DNA of 64,000 bases from NCBI RefSeq assembly GCF_016495405.1, contig NZ_CP044522.1, forward strand, positions 3,767,638-3,831,637. Reading direction: 5' to 3'. The first letter of the stretch is position 1. Each line of letters begins with the position of its first letter. The notes beneath the pieces are model-generated. The model worked only from the letters and a program-made list of their open reading frames with translations, searched no databases and was not told where the DNA came from. The stretch comes from Cobetia sp. cqz5-12 (GTDB lineage Bacteria > Pseudomonadota > Gammaproteobacteria > Pseudomonadales > Halomonadaceae). Positions 16,132 to 27,354 of this stretch are shown one piece after another. Made by a program: the position numbers and the translations under genes.

Positions 16132-17594
16132 AGTAGCCACCAGCCCCGCGAGGGGTGCCACAGCCCCGCGACTGTCCCGTCGTGCATGCGTGCCACACGC
16201 AGCTGGTCACGCTGCCACGGCGGGATATCAGCCTCTTGCAGCAAGCGCTTGATATCGCGCCGCCCCCGCCCTGCCACTCGCAGCACATCTCCCGGCTGAC
16301 GCGACGTGAAGGCAACATGCTCTTCCCCCCTCCCCAGCGCCCGCCATGCCTTGCACGCCTCAGCATCCCACTCAGAGGAAGGCGTCTCACCGGGTTGGCG
16401 ACCACTTCTCCCGCAGCCGGTATCGCCTTGTCGATGACGCACACCCTGCTCAATAACGGTATCTGACACCTGCCACCACAGCTGGCCGCGCCACGCGCGC
16501 ACGCTGACGGCATATTCGGCATTGGCCCAGTGCACCTCGGCCACCGAGTCGGGCGGCGTGGCGATCAACCGCTGCAGACTCATCAAGCGCCCGCGCGGTG
16601 GCACCGGCCAGCCGCGCGACTGGCATAGATGGCGCAGGACCAGCCGCTGGCGTGGCTCACTCAAGTCTGCCAGCTCCGCCAGTGACAGCCGCGTCTCTTG
16701 CTCCCGCCCCTGCGCCTGTCTCTGAGCTACGCGCTCCACGCCTGTCACCTGAACCTTCGCCAGCAGCTCGGCCGCCAGCTCATCAAGCAGTGACTGCTCT
16801 TCCTGCAACTGCTGCGCCGAACGCGCCAGGCTGGCCACGGCCTGCGGCCAGCGCGCCCGCAGTAGCGGCACGACACTGTGGCGCAGGTAGTTGCGATCGA
16901 ACTGCTGATCGACATTGCTGGGGTCTTCGCACCAGTCGTGCCCGGCCTGCAAGCCCTGCTGGCTCGCCAATGTCTGGATTTCATGGCGTGGGATACCCAA
17001 CAGCGGCCGTAGCAGTCGTGCCCGCTCATGGGCGGTCTGGCCCCGCCCGGGGGATGCCTCGTCCACGGCCAGCGCCCGCTCAGGCGGCATGGCCGCCAGC
17101 CCGCGCCCACCACTGCCACGCAGCGCGTTGAGTAGCAGCGTCTCGGCCTGATCATCCTGATGCTGCGCCAGCCACAGGCTATCCCCCGCCGCCAGGCAGG
17201 CGCTCAGTGCCGCCAACCGCCCTTCGCGCGCTGCCGCCTCCAGCCCTCGCGACTTGAGTGCCGCCTCGGCCAGCGCCAGACGACGCACGCTCAGCGGCAG
17301 CCCGAGACGCGAGGCCAGCCTGCGCGCCAGCTGCTCGAACGCATCGTTGGCCGCCTGCAGGCCATGATGCACATGCACCAGGCGCAGTCGCCGCGGGCAG
17401 CCCTGTACCGCCCTGGCAGCCAACCTCGCCAGCATCACCGAATCCAGCCCGCCCGAGAGCGCGATCCACACCGTGCGGCTGGCATCGCTGGCCTCGAGCG
17501 CCTCACGCACGGCGACGAGTGCGCGTGACTCCGCCATCTCGCTCAGCGGTTGAGCGCGCAGGCACACCGAATCCAGTGAAGAGGACAGAGACAT
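16110..17594 (-). CDS. tilS: tRNA(Ile)-lysidine synthetase
   Basis: TilS attaches lysine to C34 of the minor tRNA-Ile(CAU), switching its decoding to AUA. The 494-residue protein has the ATP-pyrophosphatase SGGLDS loop at residues 47-52, VHVHHGLQAAND, the WLAQHQDDQAETLLL segment, and RPLLGIPRHEI. The C-terminal TilS domain is also present, with FTSRQPGDVLRVAGRGRRDI followed by KRLLQEADIPPWQRD. AGGAG lies seven bases before ATG 17594. It sits downstream of accA, as in many gammaproteobacteria, behind a terminator. Confidence 0.95.
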   Translation of the reverse strand: MSLSSSLDSVCLRAQPLSEMAESRALVAVREALEASDASRTVWIALSGGLDSVMLARLAARAVQGCPRRLRLVHVHHGLQAANDAFEQLARRLASRLGLPLSVRRLALAEAALKSRGLEAAAREGRLAALSACLAAGDSLWLAQHQDDQAETLLLNALRGSGGRGLAAMPPERALAVDEASPGRGQTAHERARLLRPLLGIPRHEIQTLASQQGLQAGHDWCEDPSNVDQQFDRNYLRHSVVPLLRARWPQAVASLARSAQQLQEEQSLLDELAAELLAKVQVTGVERVAQRQAQGREQETRLSLAELADLSEPRQRLVLRHLCQSRGWPVPPRGRLMSLQRLIATPPDSVAEVHWANAEYAVSVRAWRGQLWWQVSDTVIEQGVRHRQGDTGCGRSGRQPGETPSSEWDAEACKAWRALGRGEEHVAFTSRQPGDVLRVAGRGRRDIKRLLQEADIPPWQRDQLRVARMHDGTVAGLWHPSRGWWLLASLARQ

Positions 17595-17660
17595 GTCAGG
17601 CTCCTGTCGCGAAGCGGATGAAGGAAATGAGAGGAGGAAACGCCGGCCCTGAACGCAAGA

Positions 17661-17686
17661 ACGCCCCCGGAAGAATCCGGAGGCGT
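17661..17686 (-). terminator. Terminator of accA
   Basis: On the minus strand ACGCCTCCGG...CCGGGGGCGT is followed by TCTTGCGTT, about 50 bases past the accA stop. The thymine tract is modest. Confidence 0.6.
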
Positions 17687-17737
17687 CCTGGTCACACGGG
17701 CATGAGCCGATCGCGCATCACGCGAGAGGCGCCGGGA

Positions 17738-18691
17738 TCATGCCGGGGCGCCGTAGCTCATCAGGCGCTGGTAACGACGCTCCAGCAGGGCATCGGTATC
17801 CAGAGCACCAAGACGCTCCAGACCTTCGCCCAGCGCAGCCTTGATGCTGTCGGCGGCGGACTGCGGGTTGCGGTGTGCGCCACCCAGCGGCTCCTTGATC
17901 AGGTTGTCGACGAAGCCCAGCTCCTTGAGGCGCGAGGCAGTGATGCCCATCGCATCAGCGGCATCGGCGGCACGCTCGGCACTCTTCCACAGGATGGAGG
18001 CGCAACCTTCCGGCGAGATGACCGAGTAGGTGGAGTATTGCAGCATGTTCAGCTCGTCACACACGCCGATCGCCAGTGCGCCGCCGGAACCACCCTCACC
18101 GATGACGGTGGAGATGATCGGCGTCTTCAGACGCGACATCACCGCCAGGTTGTAGGCGATGGCCTCGGACTGACCACGCTCCTCGGCACCGATACCCGGA
18201 TAGGCACCCGGGGTGTCAATGAAGGTCAGGATCGGCATCTTGAAGCGTTCGGCCATCTCCATCAGACGGCAGGCCTTGCGGTAGCCTTCCGGACGCGGCA
18301 TGCCGAAGTTGCGACGCACCTTTTCCTTCACGTCGCGACCTTTCTGGTGACCGATCACCATCACCGGCTTGTCATCGAGACGCGCGATACCGCCGACCAG
18401 CGCTTCGTCGTCCGCATAGTGACGGTCGCCGTGCAGCTCATCGAAGTCCGTGAACAGGTTCTCGAGATAGTCGAGGGTATACGGGCGCTGCGGGTGACGT
18501 GCAAGCTGAGATACCTGCCAGGCGCCGAGGTCCTTGAAGATGGACTCGGTGAGCTTGGTGCTCTTTTCCTGCAGGCGAGCGATCTCGTCAGACAGGTTGA
18601 CCTGGGAGTCGTTACCGACCAGACGGAGTTCCTCGATCTTGGCCTGCAGCTCGGCGATCGGCTGTTCAAAGTCCAGATAATTGGGATTCAT
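17738..18691 (-). CDS. accA: Acetyl-CoA carboxylase carboxyltransferase, alpha subunit
   Basis: AccA with AccD transfers carboxyl from biotin carrier protein to acetyl-CoA, giving malonyl-CoA for fatty acid synthesis. The 317-residue product starts at [20 protein letters not shown], the family's usual N-terminus. The open frame extends 23 codons upstream but lacks family similarity there. Diagnostic segments include [55 protein letters not shown] and [12 protein letters not shown]. It is the last gene of the long minus-strand block and follows dnaE by 276 bases. Confidence 0.97.
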   Translation of the reverse strand: MNPNYLDFEQPIAELQAKIEELRLVGNDSQVNLSDEIARLQEKSTKLTESIFKDLGAWQVSQLARHPQRPYTLDYLENLFTDFDELHGDRHYADDEALVGGIARLDDKPVMVIGHQKGRDVKEKVRRNFGMPRPEGYRKACRLMEMAERFKMPILTFIDTPGAYPGIGAEERGQSEAIAYNLAVMSRLKTPIISTVIGEGGSGGALAIGVCDELNMLQYSTYSVISPEGCASILWKSAERAADAADAMGITASRLKELGFVDNLIKEPLGGAHRNPQSAADSIKAALGEGLERLGALDTDALLERRYQRLMSYGAPA

Positions 18692-18918
18692 AAGGCGTTT
18701 CGTTCGTCGTCTCGGGCAGCCAGGAAAGCGAGTCGGCCGGGTCACTCCCCCTGAGCACACGCTCAGGCGATCTGTGGCTCGCGGCGGTCACAGTCGGCAT
18801 GGAATTGGGTACGGAAAAGATGGACAGGCATTATCGCACCCTGTTCGACAGGTGCAAACCTTGCCCGCCTGTTAGGCATGGATTAACTCTGCGCCCACGC
18901 CGCTCATCTCGATGCTGA

Positions 18919-18946
18919 GCCTGCCCCGCCGCTTGGCGAGGCAGGC
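18919..18946. terminator. Hairpin between dnaE and accA
   Basis: GCCTGCC...GGCAGGC with inner GCC/GGC pairing lies just after the dnaE stop. No thymine run follows on the minus strand. It may be a partial terminator or a message-stabilising stem. Confidence 0.35.
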
Positions 18947-18967
18947 ACCATCCTGTCGGCCAGCACC

Positions 18968-21900
18968 TCAATCACGGTACTTGAGGCGCACACCGCGCTG
19001 GCCTTCCACCTCACCCAGCTGGATCAACAACTCGTCACTGGGCGCAACGCGCCATTGCTCGCCCAGCTCCAGCCAGGCCTCCGCTGCCGCGTTGCGATAA
19101 CGCAGGCGCATCGGCAGGCCTTCGCTGGCCAGGTGTGGCGTCAGCAAGGTGGTCAGCTGCTGAGTGAAGCGACCACCGATGTCCTCGGCGGCGATGCTCA
19201 TCTCGACCGCCTCGCCGAAGCGCGCCCGTGCATCGATGATCGGCGTGACGTCCTTGCCACGCAGACGCAGGCCACCGGAATAGTCATCCTGGCTGACCTC
19301 GCCCTCGACGATCACCACACTGTCAGGCACCAGCTTGTTGCGCACCTGATCGTAGAGCTCACCGAACATCGAGGCCTCGATACGCCCGGTGCGGTCGTCC
19401 AGGGTCACGAAGGCCATGGTATCGCCCCGCTTGGACTTCATGGTGCGCATGGCGATCACCAGCCCGGCGATGCGCTGCGGCTCCCGCGACGGCTTGAGGT
19501 CACTGATGCGCGCATTGATGAAGCGCTTGAGCTCACCCTCGTACTCATCGATGGGATGGCCGGTCAGATAGAGCCCCAGCGTGTCCTTCTCGCCGGTGAG
19601 ACGCTCCTTGTCGGTCCACTCGCGCGCCTTGCGATAGCCGGCGTAGACATCGGTTTCCGGCTCGCTGAAGGCATCGCCGAACATGTCGGTGATGCCGACA
19701 TCATTGTTGGCGTGATTCTGGGAGGCGGCCTTGAGCGCATCCTCCACCGCCAGCATCAGCACCGCACGCGACGGGCCGATATTGTCCAGCGCGCCGGAGC
19801 GGATCAGCGCTTCCAGGGTGCGCTTGTTGATCTTCTTGGCATCGATGCGCTTGCAGAAGTCGAAGATGTCACTGAACGGGCCACCTTCGGCGCGCGCGCT
19901 GACGATGGCATCAATCGGGCCCTCGCCCACGCCGCGAATCGCGCCCAGGCCGTAGACGACGCGCCCTTCCAGGTCGACGGTGAACTTGTAGCCACCGAGG
20001 TTCACATCCGGCGGCGTGACCGTGAGGCCGATATGGCGGCACTCCTCGATCAGCGGCACCACCTTCTCGATGGTCTGCATCTCGGTCGAGATCACCGCAG
20101 CCATGAACGGCCCCGGATAGTGCGCCTTCAGCCAGCCCGTCTGATAGGAGACGAGGCCATAGGCCGCCGAGTGCGACTTGTTGAAACCGTAACCGGCAAA
20201 TTTCTCCACCAGGTCGAAGATGTTGCCGGCCAGGTCCTTGTCGATGCCCTTGCCCGCACAGCCTTCCATGAAGCCGGCGCGCTGCTTGGCCATCTCTTCC
20301 GGCTTCTTCTTGCCCATCGCACGGCGCAGCATGTCGGCCTGGCCCAGCGTGTAGCCGGCCAGCACCTGCGCGATCTGCATGACCTGCTCCTGGTACAGGA
20401 TGATGCCGTAGGTCGGCTCCAGTACCGGCTTGAGCAGCTCATGCTGGTAATCCGGGTGTGGATAAGACACTTCGGAACGACCGTGCTTGCGGTTGATGAA
20501 GTCATCCACCATGCCGGACTGCAGCGGGCCGGGACGGAACAGGGCCACCAGGGCGATCATGTCTTCCAGGCAATCGGGCTTGAGCTTCTTGATCAGCTCC
20601 TTCATGCCGCGGGATTCCAGCTGGAAGACGGCCGTCGTCTCCGCCTTCTGCAGCATGTCGAAGGTCTTGGCGTCATCCAGCGGAATGTCATCGATATCCA
20701 GCGGCGCCAGCCCTTCCCGCTCACGGATCTTGTCGACCATCTCGGTCGCCCAGTCGATGATGGTCAGGGTGCGCAGCCCCAGGAAGTCGAACTTGACCAG
20801 CCCGGCCTCCTCGACGTCGTTCTTGTCGAACTGGACCACCAGACCGCTGCCGTCTTCATCACACAGCAGCGGCGCGAAGTCGGTCAGCTTGGTCGGCGCG
20901 ATCACCACGCCCCCGGCGTGCTTGCCGGTGCCGCGCGTGGTGCCCTCGAGCTTGAGCGCCATCTCCCAGATTTCCTGGGCTTCCTCGTCGTTGTCGATGA
21001 ATTCCTTGAGCTGCGGCTCCTGCTCAATGGCCTTCTCCAGCGTCATGCCGACCTCGAAGGGAATCAGCTTGGAGAGCTTGTCGCCCAACGAGTACGGCTT
21101 GCCCTGGGCGCGCGCCACGTCACGTACCACGGCCTTGGCGGCCATGGTACCGAAGGTGACGATCTGCGAGACCGCGTTGCGCCCGTAGCGCTCGGCCACG
21201 TAATCGATCACGCGGTCACGCTTCTCCATGCAGAAATCGACGTCAAAGTCGGGCATGGAGACACGTTCCGGGTTCAGGAAGCGCTCGAACAGCAGGTCAT
21301 ATTCCAGTGGGTCCAGATCGGTGATCTTCTGGGCATAGGCCACCAGCGAGCCGGCACCGGAACCACGGCCGGGTCCTACCGGCACGCCGTTGTCCTTGCC
21401 CCACTGGATGAAGTCCATGACGATCAGGAAGTAACCGGGGAAGCCCATCTGCAGGATGATGTCGAGCTCGAAGTCCAACCGCGTGCGGTAGCGCTGCTCG
21501 ATCTCGGCCCAGGCCTCGCTGTCGCGTGGATGCTTGTCGCGCGGATAGAGCTTCTCGAGGCGCTCCGTCAGACCATCATGCGAGACCTTGCGGAAGAACT
21601 GGTCCATCGTCATGCCTTCCGGCACCGGGAACTCGGGCAGGAAGTAGGTGCCCAGCTGCACGGTCACCGAGCAGCGCGCCGCGATCAGCACACTGTTCTC
21701 GAGCGCCTCGGGAATGTCGGAGAACAGCTCGCTCATCTCCTCGGCACTCTTAAGGTACTGCTCATCGCTGTAGCGGGTCTCGCGCCGCGGGTCATCCAGC
21801 GCCTTGCCTTCGCCGATGGAGACACGCGTCTCGTGGGCCCAGTAGTCCTCACGCTTGAGGAAGCGCACATCATTGGTAGCGACCACCGGCGTATCGGTGG

Positions 21901-22468
21901 CCTCGGCCAGCGCCACCGACAGGTGCAGACACTCTTCCTCGTACTGACGCTGGGTGCGGGTCAGCTCCAGATAGAAGCGATCCCCGAACACCGCCTTCCA
22001 TTCACCGAGCAGCGCCCGGGCGCTGTCCTCGTGGTCCGACAGCAGATGACGGCCGATCTCGCCTTCACGGCCTCCGGACAGCACGATCAGGCCCTCGGCC
22101 TGCTCGAAGATCCACTCTTTCTCGAGGTAGGCGCGGTCCTGCTTCTGACCATCGGTCCAGCCGCGCGAGATCAGCTCGGTGAGGTTGCGATAGCCGGTGT
22201 CGTTCATCGCCAGCAGCGTGAGGCGATACGGGCGCGTGGCATCCTGGGGATTGATCAGCCACATGTCGGCACCGATGATCGGCTTGATGCCGGCAGCGCG
22301 CGCATTGGAGTAGAACTTGACCAGCCCGAACAGGTTGGCCTCGTCAGTCACCGCGACAGCCGGCTGGCCCGCCGCGGCGGTCGCCTTGATCAGCGGCTTG
22401 ACGCCGGGCAGACCATCGACGAGGGAGAACTCGGTGTGAACGCGCAGGTGAACAAAGGGCGTGGTCAT
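18968..22468 (-). CDS. dnaE: DNA polymerase III alpha subunit
   Basis: DnaE is the replicative polymerase. The 1166-residue product begins [19 protein letters not shown], the conserved start of the PHP domain. The palm carries PDFDVDFC (two catalytic Asp) and [15 protein letters not shown] (third Asp). [14 protein letters not shown] lies before them, and a C-terminal OB fold ([20 protein letters not shown]) and tau-binding tail follow. The open frame runs 49 codons further upstream through a run of Glu-Pro repeats; I regard that part as unlikely to be translated. The gene follows rnhB and precedes accA. Confidence 0.97.
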   Translation of the reverse strand: MTTPFVHLRVHTEFSLVDGLPGVKPLIKATAAAGQPAVAVTDEANLFGLVKFYSNARAAGIKPIIGADMWLINPQDATRPYRLTLLAMNDTGYRNLTELISRGWTDGQKQDRAYLEKEWIFEQAEGLIVLSGGREGEIGRHLLSDHEDSARALLGEWKAVFGDRFYLELTRTQRQYEEECLHLSVALAEATDTPVVATNDVRFLKREDYWAHETRVSIGEGKALDDPRRETRYSDEQYLKSAEEMSELFSDIPEALENSVLIAARCSVTVQLGTYFLPEFPVPEGMTMDQFFRKVSHDGLTERLEKLYPRDKHPRDSEAWAEIEQRYRTRLDFELDIILQMGFPGYFLIVMDFIQWGKDNGVPVGPGRGSGAGSLVAYAQKITDLDPLEYDLLFERFLNPERVSMPDFDVDFCMEKRDRVIDYVAERYGRNAVSQIVTFGTMAAKAVVRDVARAQGKPYSLGDKLSKLIPFEVGMTLEKAIEQEPQLKEFIDNDEEAQEIWEMALKLEGTTRGTGKHAGGVVIAPTKLTDFAPLLCDEDGSGLVVQFDKNDVEEAGLVKFDFLGLRTLTIIDWATEMVDKIREREGLAPLDIDDIPLDDAKTFDMLQKAETTAVFQLESRGMKELIKKLKPDCLEDMIALVALFRPGPLQSGMVDDFINRKHGRSEVSYPHPDYQHELLKPVLEPTYGIILYQEQVMQIAQVLAGYTLGQADMLRRAMGKKKPEEMAKQRAGFMEGCAGKGIDKDLAGNIFDLVEKFAGYGFNKSHSAAYGLVSYQTGWLKAHYPGPFMAAVISTEMQTIEKVVPLIEECRHIGLTVTPPDVNLGGYKFTVDLEGRVVYGLGAIRGVGEGPIDAIVSARAEGGPFSDIFDFCKRIDAKKINKRTLEALIRSGALDNIGPSRAVLMLAVEDALKAASQNHANNDVGITDMFGDAFSEPETDVYAGYRKAREWTDKERLTGEKDTLGLYLTGHPIDEYEGELKRFINARISDLKPSREPQRIAGLVIAMRTMKSKRGDTMAFVTLDDRTGRIEASMFGELYDQVRNKLVPDSVVIVEGEVSQDDYSGGLRLRGKDVTPIIDARARFGEAVEMSIAAEDIGGRFTQQLTTLLTPHLASEGLPMRLRYRNAAAEAWLELGEQWRVAPSDELLIQLGEVEGQRGVRLKYRD

Positions 22469-22544
22469 GGAATCGGCTCGTGAAGTCGGCGTGACGGTGA
22501 AGGATTCGATTGCGGCTGGTGCTGTCGGCGGCTGCGAGGCTGAA

Positions 22545-22575
<31 letters not shown>

Positions 22576-22686
22576 GCTTCAAGGATAGCCTGTCAGCGCC
22601 ATCGCCTGAAGGCATGGCATCTGAAGGCGCAGCATCTGGCCGAGCAGGCTCGACTGACGGGGATGCCGTGGTCTCACTGGCATCAG

Positions 22687-23568
22687 TCAGACCACGGCTG
22701 GCGGCTTTTTTGCCGTGGGCTGCTGGCTTGTCTCGCTTGCCTCGCTCAGCATCGCGCTCGTCTCTGACATCGGCTCTGTCTGAAGCTCTGTCTTCGGCGC
22801 TGCCGACGCGGCGCTCTCATCCAGTTCTGGCGTCGGCGTTTCTGGAATCGCTGCCTGCGGGGCCGGAAGCGCGATCAGCGCGTCCGACGGCACGGCCTGT
22901 GGCACGTGCCCCGACATGAACAGCCGCTTGACCGGCCCGAAGCTCTTGCGGTGCAGGGTGAGGATGCCATGTTCCTCGATGGCGGCCTGATGCTCGCGAG
23001 TCGGGTAGCCCTTGTGACGCGCGAAGCCGTAGACGGGGAAGCATGAATCCAGCGCTGCCATCTGGGCGTCGCGATGCACCTTGGCCAGAATCGAGGCCGC
23101 ACCGATGGCAGCGTGGCGCAGATCGCCCTTCACCACCGCCATACCGGGAATCTCGTGCCCCGGCAGGCGGTTGCCATCCACCAGCAGGTATTCCGGGCGC
23201 ACGCCCAGTGCATCGATGGCGCGGCGCATGGCCAGGTGCGTGGCCTGATAGATATTCAGCTCATCGATCTCGTCACTGGTGGCCTCGGCGATCGACCACG
23301 CCCAGGCACGAGCCCGAATCTGTTCGTAGAGCGCCAGACGCTTCTTCTCGCTGAGCTTCTTGGAGTCCGTGATGCCCTCGATGGGGTCATTCGGGTCCAG
23401 AATCACCGCTGCCGCCACCACCGGGCCGACCAGCGGCCCACGCCCGACCTCGTCGATACCGGCCAGCAACTGCCCCTGATAGGGAATCACCAGCGGCGGA
23501 AAATCATCGGCGGGTTTACGCTTGCGCGCAGAAGGCGTGGTGGTGTGACTGTCGGCAGAGTCGGTCAT
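22687..23568 (-). CDS. rnhB: Ribonuclease HII with long C-terminal tail
   Basis: RNase HII cleaves RNA in RNA-DNA hybrids, including single ribonucleotides. The catalytic core is clear: [20 protein letters not shown] (residues 36-55), [10 protein letters not shown], the DGNRLP loop, VVKGD and [15 protein letters not shown]. The family normally ends near residue 210 to 220 of this protein. Here about 70 further residues rich in Ala, Pro, Ser, Thr and Glu follow, likely disordered. The N-terminus also has about 25 extra residues. The gene sits between lpxB and dnaE as in E. coli. Confidence 0.95.
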   Translation of the reverse strand: MTDSADSHTTTPSARKRKPADDFPPLVIPYQGQLLAGIDEVGRGPLVGPVVAAAVILDPNDPIEGITDSKKLSEKKRLALYEQIRARAWAWSIAEATSDEIDELNIYQATHLAMRRAIDALGVRPEYLLVDGNRLPGHEIPGMAVVKGDLRHAAIGAASILAKVHRDAQMAALDSCFPVYGFARHKGYPTREHQAAIEEHGILTLHRKSFGPVKRLFMSGHVPQAVPSDALIALPAPQAAIPETPTPELDESAASAAPKTELQTEPMSETSAMLSEASETSQQPTAKKPPAVV

Positions 23569-23669
23569 GATATCTCGAGGCGTAAGACAACAGGCAGAGC
23601 GCCAATGCGATCTGCCTGTCGAGGTGATTCAATCAAGGGTAGCGCAATGTCTGGCGGCGACACGCGAGA

Positions 23670-24821
23670 TCAGCGTCCTGCCAGTTCACCGATGGCGATG
23701 GCGGCCGCGGCGCTGGCATCACAGGTCAGTTCACGATGCATGGCGGTGAAACGCTCACGCAGCTCTCGTTGGCGGGCGACGTCACCGGCGGCACGTGACA
23801 GCAATGGCGCAAGGCTTTCCTCGATGGACTCCGGCGTGGCGGCGTCCTGGATCAGCTCCGGCACCAGCGTCTCGCGGGCGATCAGATTGGGCAGGGAAAT
23901 CCACTCTGTCTTGACCATATGCCGCGCGATGCGGTGCGTCATCGGCGCCATGCGATAGGCCACTACCATCGGGCGATGACACAGCAGACACTCGAGCGCC
24001 GCTGTGCCGGATGCCAGCAGCACCGCATCGGCGGCGGTCATCGCTTCACGCGATTGGCCATCCACCAGATGGATGCGACTGCGATCCAGCCCTTCGCGCT
24101 CCGCCATCAACGACTCGAGCTCGGTACGCCGCAGCGGCGTGGCCGCCGGGATCACCACCTCAAGGCCGGGATAACGCTGACAGAGACGCTCGATGGCGGC
24201 CAGGAAGGTCTCGCCGAGAAAGCGGATCTCGTTGGCGCGGGAACCCGGCAATACCGCCAGCAGCTGCACTTGCGGGTCGATCCCCAGCTGCTCACGGGCA
24301 GCAGCGCGATCATCCTCGAGCGGCAATTCATCGGCCAGTGGATGGCCGACGAAGGTCACCGGCACCTGATGCTCACGATAGAAGGCGGCCTCGAAGGGCA
24401 GGAAGGTCAGCATGCGGTCGACGGCGCGGCGAATGGTCTTCACGCGCCCCTGACGCCAGGCCCACACGGAGGGACTGACGTAGTGCGCGGTGATGATGCC
24501 CTGCTTGCGCAGGCGCAGCTCGAGCCCCAGATTGAAGTCCGGGGCATCGATGCCGATCATCACGTCGGGTTGCCACTCGAGGGCGTCGCGCAACAGATGG
24601 CGACGCACCTTGATCAGCGCCGGCAGATGCTTGAGCACCTCGACCAGCCCCATCACCGACAGCGTTTCCAGCGGATAGAGGCTGTCGAAGCCCTCGGCCT
24701 GCATGCGCGGCCCCCCGATGCCACGGAACTCGACATCGGGATAGCGCGCCTTGAGCGCGCGCATCAGGCTGGCACCGAGAATGTCACCGGAGAGCTCCCC
24801 GGCTACCAGGTAGATGCGCAT
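23670..24821 (-). CDS. lpxB: Lipid-A-disaccharide synthase
   Basis: LpxB condenses UDP-2,3-diacylglucosamine with 2,3-diacylglucosamine 1-phosphate to form the lipid A disaccharide at the inner membrane. The 383 residues show MRIYLVAGELSGDILGASLM at the N-terminus, RGIGGPRMQAEGF, IDAPDFNLGL, HYVSPSVWAWRQGR and VLPGSRANEI, all family signatures. The start lies two bases after the lpxA stop, so translation is coupled. Part of the lpxD-fabZ-lpxA-lpxB group. Confidence 0.97.
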   Translation of the reverse strand: MRIYLVAGELSGDILGASLMRALKARYPDVEFRGIGGPRMQAEGFDSLYPLETLSVMGLVEVLKHLPALIKVRRHLLRDALEWQPDVMIGIDAPDFNLGLELRLRKQGIITAHYVSPSVWAWRQGRVKTIRRAVDRMLTFLPFEAAFYREHQVPVTFVGHPLADELPLEDDRAAAREQLGIDPQVQLLAVLPGSRANEIRFLGETFLAAIERLCQRYPGLEVVIPAATPLRRTELESLMAEREGLDRSRIHLVDGQSREAMTAADAVLLASGTAALECLLCHRPMVVAYRMAPMTHRIARHMVKTEWISLPNLIARETLVPELIQDAATPESIEESLAPLLSRAAGDVARQRELRERFTAMHRELTCDASAAAAIAIGELAGR

Positions 24822-24823
24822 GC

Positions 24824-25591
24824 TCAGCGAGTCAGACCGCGAGTGGACGCCTTGAGCGAGGCGATGAAGACATCGCGCTCGGCCAGCGGCGGCTCGGCTT
24901 CCAGCTGCTCGAGGGCTTGCGCCAGCGTCAGGCCCTGACGGAAGACCGTCTTGTAGGCCGTGTTCAGCGCGGAGATGGTCTCGCGGCTGAAGCCACGACG
25001 CTTGAGGCCGACACTGTTGAGGCCATGCGCTTCCGCCGGATGGCCATTGACCATCACGAAGGCCGCGATGTCCTTGGTGATGATGGAGCCACCACCCGCC
25101 ATGGCATGTTCACCGATATGGCAGAACTGATGCACCGCCGACAGGCCACCCAGAATGACGTGGTTGCCGAGATGGACATGGCCACCCAGCGTCGCCTGAT
25201 TGGCCATGATGCAGTCGTCACCGATGATGCAGTCATGGCCGACATGCGAGTAGGCCATGAACAGGTTGCGACTGCCGATACGCGTGAGGCTGGCATCCTG
25301 GACGGTGCCGCGATGCAGGGTCACGCCCTCGCGGATGACATTGTCATCCCCGATTTCCAGGCACGTCGGCTCACCGGCGTACTTCTTGTCCTGACAGTCC
25401 TCGCCCACTGACGCGAACTGGAAGATACGGTTGCGCTCACCGATGACGGTGGTGCCCTTGATGACGACATGCGGCCCCACCACCGTGCCAGCGCCGATCT
25501 CGACATCAGCCCCGATCACGCAAAAGGGGCCGACCTCGACATCATCGGCCAGGCGGGCGCCGGGATCGACAATGGCAGTAGGATGTATCAA
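24824..25591 (-). CDS. lpxA: UDP-N-acetylglucosamine acyltransferase
   Basis: LpxA adds a 3-hydroxyacyl chain from acyl-ACP to UDP-GlcNAc, the first step of lipid A synthesis. The 255-residue protein is a left-handed beta helix of hexapeptide repeats, visible as repeated I/V-G-x-x-x-x units. The catalytic His lies in [12 protein letters not shown], and the N-terminus is [20 protein letters not shown]. The start codon overlaps the fabZ stop by four bases (ATGA). Confidence 0.97.
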   Translation of the reverse strand: MIHPTAIVDPGARLADDVEVGPFCVIGADVEIGAGTVVGPHVVIKGTTVIGERNRIFQFASVGEDCQDKKYAGEPTCLEIGDDNVIREGVTLHRGTVQDASLTRIGSRNLFMAYSHVGHDCIIGDDCIMANQATLGGHVHLGNHVILGGLSAVHQFCHIGEHAMAGGGSIITKDIAAFVMVNGHPAEAHGLNSVGLKRRGFSRETISALNTAYKTVFRQGLTLAQALEQLEAEPPLAERDVFIASLKASTRGLTR

Positions 25592-26031
25592 GCGACCTTC
25601 CTCTCGGCACAGATGATTTCGGCCTCGCAGACCAGATCGCCGTCGACCTTGGCCTGACAGGCGAATTTCCAGATGCCACGCTTCTCGCGCAGCACGCGGG
25701 CGCTGATCTCGAGCTGGTCACCCGGCATCACCGGGCGCTTGAAGCGCACATTGTCGCTTCCGACGAGATAATAGATGTAGCCATCGGCGGGACGTTTGTC
25801 GACGGTCTTGAAACCGAGAATACCCGCCGCCTGAGCCATGGCTTCCACGATCAGAACGCCCGGCATGATCGGGTGCTCCGGGAAGTGACCATTGAAGAAC
25901 GGCTCATTGATGCTGACGTTCTTGCGCGCGACGATGAACTCGCCAAGGGTCAGGTCCATGACACGATCGATCAGCAGGAAAGGATAGCGGTGCGGGAGAT
26001 ACTCACGGATCTCGTTGACGTCCATAACCAT
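25588..26031 (-). CDS. fabZ: 3-hydroxyacyl-ACP dehydratase
   Basis: FabZ dehydrates 3-hydroxyacyl-ACP in fatty acid elongation and competes with LpxA/LpxD for the same pool. About 147 residues with the hot-dog fold signature [13 protein letters not shown] and the catalytic [23 protein letters not shown] 26031 is preferred because AGAGG lies nine bases upstream; the open frame extends 17 more codons without family similarity. It overlaps lpxA by four bases. Confidence 0.96.
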   Translation of the reverse strand: MVMDVNEIREYLPHRYPFLLIDRVMDLTLGEFIVARKNVSINEPFFNGHFPEHPIMPGVLIVEAMAQAAGILGFKTVDKRPADGYIYYLVGSDNVRFKRPVMPGDQLEISARVLREKRGIWKFACQAKVDGDLVCEAEIICAERKVA

Positions 26032-26057
26032 TGGCTTGCAACCTCTGAAATAACGAA

Positions 26058-26082
26058 ATGCCTGCCGCTCGCGGGCAGGCAT
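26058..26082 (-). terminator. Terminator-like hairpin between lpxD and fabZ
   Basis: On the minus strand ATGCCTGCC...GGCAGGCAT is followed by TTCGTTATTTC. This has the form of an intrinsic terminator placed inside the envelope gene cluster, and suggests partial attenuation between lpxD and fabZ. Confidence 0.6.
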
Positions 26083-26224
26083 GTAATGACGGTCCGGACC
26101 GCCGTTCGGGCAATGGCGCGCATTATAGCGTCCTTGCGCGTGGCTGGCAGCCGCTCATTGCCCGACAGTGCGCCAAGCAGGTGCGAGACTCTGCTCTGGA
26201 CAGGTACTACCCGGGCTTGCAGTA

Positions 26225-27262
26225 CTACTTGTCCTTCAAACTCTTCTCGACCTGATTCAAGCGTCGCGCCAACTGATCCAACTGCTTGAAACGTACAGCA
26301 TTTCTGCGCCACAGGCCGTTGTCCATCGCGCCGGTGCCGGAGGAATAGACGCCCGGTTTGGTGATGGAGTTGGTCACCAGGCTCATGCCGGTCACCTGCA
26401 CGCCATCGGCGATTTCCAGGTGCCCCGCCAGACCCACGCCACCGCCCATCAGACAATAGCGCCCGACCTTGGTGGAGCCGGCGATGCCGACACAGCCCGC
26501 CAGCGCCGAGTGGTCACCGATCTGCACGTTGTGCGCGATCTGGACCTGGGAGTCGATCTTGACGTCATTGCCGATGATGGTGTCGCCGAGCGCGCCACGA
26601 TCGATGCTGGTGCAGCTGCCGACTTCGACATCATCGCCGATCAACACGCCGCCGAGCTGGGCGATCTTGTGCCAGCCCTTGCCATCGTGGGCAAAGCCGA
26701 AGCCATCGGCGCCGATGACACAGCTGCTGTGGAGCACCGCACGGGCCCCGATCACCACGCCATGATAGAGCGTGACATTGGGATGCAGTAGACAGCCCTC
26801 GCCCAGCACGCTGTCAGCCCCGATCACGCAACCCGCCTGAATGCGCGTGTTGTCACCGATGCTGACACCCGGACCGATCACGACCTGCGGGCCGACCTCG
26901 ACATTGGCCCCCAGGGTTGCGGTCTCGTCGATGACGGCACTGGTGTGCACGCTCGCCTGAGGCTCGACCGCCAGCGGGTCGAACAGACGCGACAGCTCAG
27001 CGTAGGCCAGATACGGATTGTCCAGCACGAGGGCATTGCCCTTGCACTCTTCAAGATGGCTTTCATGCAGCAGCACGGCAGTCGCGGCGGTTTCCCCGAG
27101 ATACTTGAGGTAGGCGCGATTGGCGAGGAAGGCGATATCGCCGGGCTCAGCATCGACCAGCGTCGACAGGCCGGTGACCCGGACAGCCGGGTCACCGACG
27201 AGACGAGCGCCCAGCCGCTGAGCCAGATCCTCGAGAGTGTAAGAGAATTGTCGCTTTTTCAT
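26225..27262 (-). CDS. lpxD: UDP-3-O-(3-hydroxyacyl)glucosamine N-acyltransferase
   Basis: LpxD adds the second acyl chain, on nitrogen, in lipid A synthesis. The 345-residue protein has an N-terminal uridine-binding domain (to about residue 100), then hexapeptide repeats of a left-handed beta helix. VIGADGFGFAHDGKGWHKIA, GVLIGDDVEVGSCTSIDRGA and QIAHNVQIGDHSALAGCVGI are characteristic; the His of QIAHN is the catalytic one. It lies downstream of skp, 92 bases apart, with a GC-rich hairpin between. Confidence 0.97.
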   Translation of the reverse strand: MKKRQFSYTLEDLAQRLGARLVGDPAVRVTGLSTLVDAEPGDIAFLANRAYLKYLGETAATAVLLHESHLEECKGNALVLDNPYLAYAELSRLFDPLAVEPQASVHTSAVIDETATLGANVEVGPQVVIGPGVSIGDNTRIQAGCVIGADSVLGEGCLLHPNVTLYHGVVIGARAVLHSSCVIGADGFGFAHDGKGWHKIAQLGGVLIGDDVEVGSCTSIDRGALGDTIIGNDVKIDSQVQIAHNVQIGDHSALAGCVGIAGSTKVGRYCLMGGGVGLAGHLEIADGVQVTGMSLVTNSITKPGVYSSGTGAMDNGLWRRNAVRFKQLDQLARRLNQVEKSLKDK

Positions 27263-27323
27263 TCTGTCTCTGGGCGCTGGGCGCCTCTGGCTCGCATTCG
27301 CGTTGGCATGCTCGGATGCAACA

Positions 27324-27352
27324 CATCCCGCACGCTTGCGCGCGCGGGATGC
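27324..27352. terminator. Hairpin between skp and lpxD
   Basis: CATCCCGC...GCGGGATG with further inner pairing lies three bases after the skp stop on the minus strand. The following bases (TGTTGC) are a poor thymine tract, so only weak termination is expected. Confidence 0.4.
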
Positions 27353-27354
27353 AC

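Noticed and set aside
19055..22483. A 1142-codon plus-strand open frame opposite dnaE
   Set aside because: It is antisense to an unmistakable dnaE. Long opposite-strand frames are expected with GC-rich third codon positions. It has no ribosome site and no recognisable domain.
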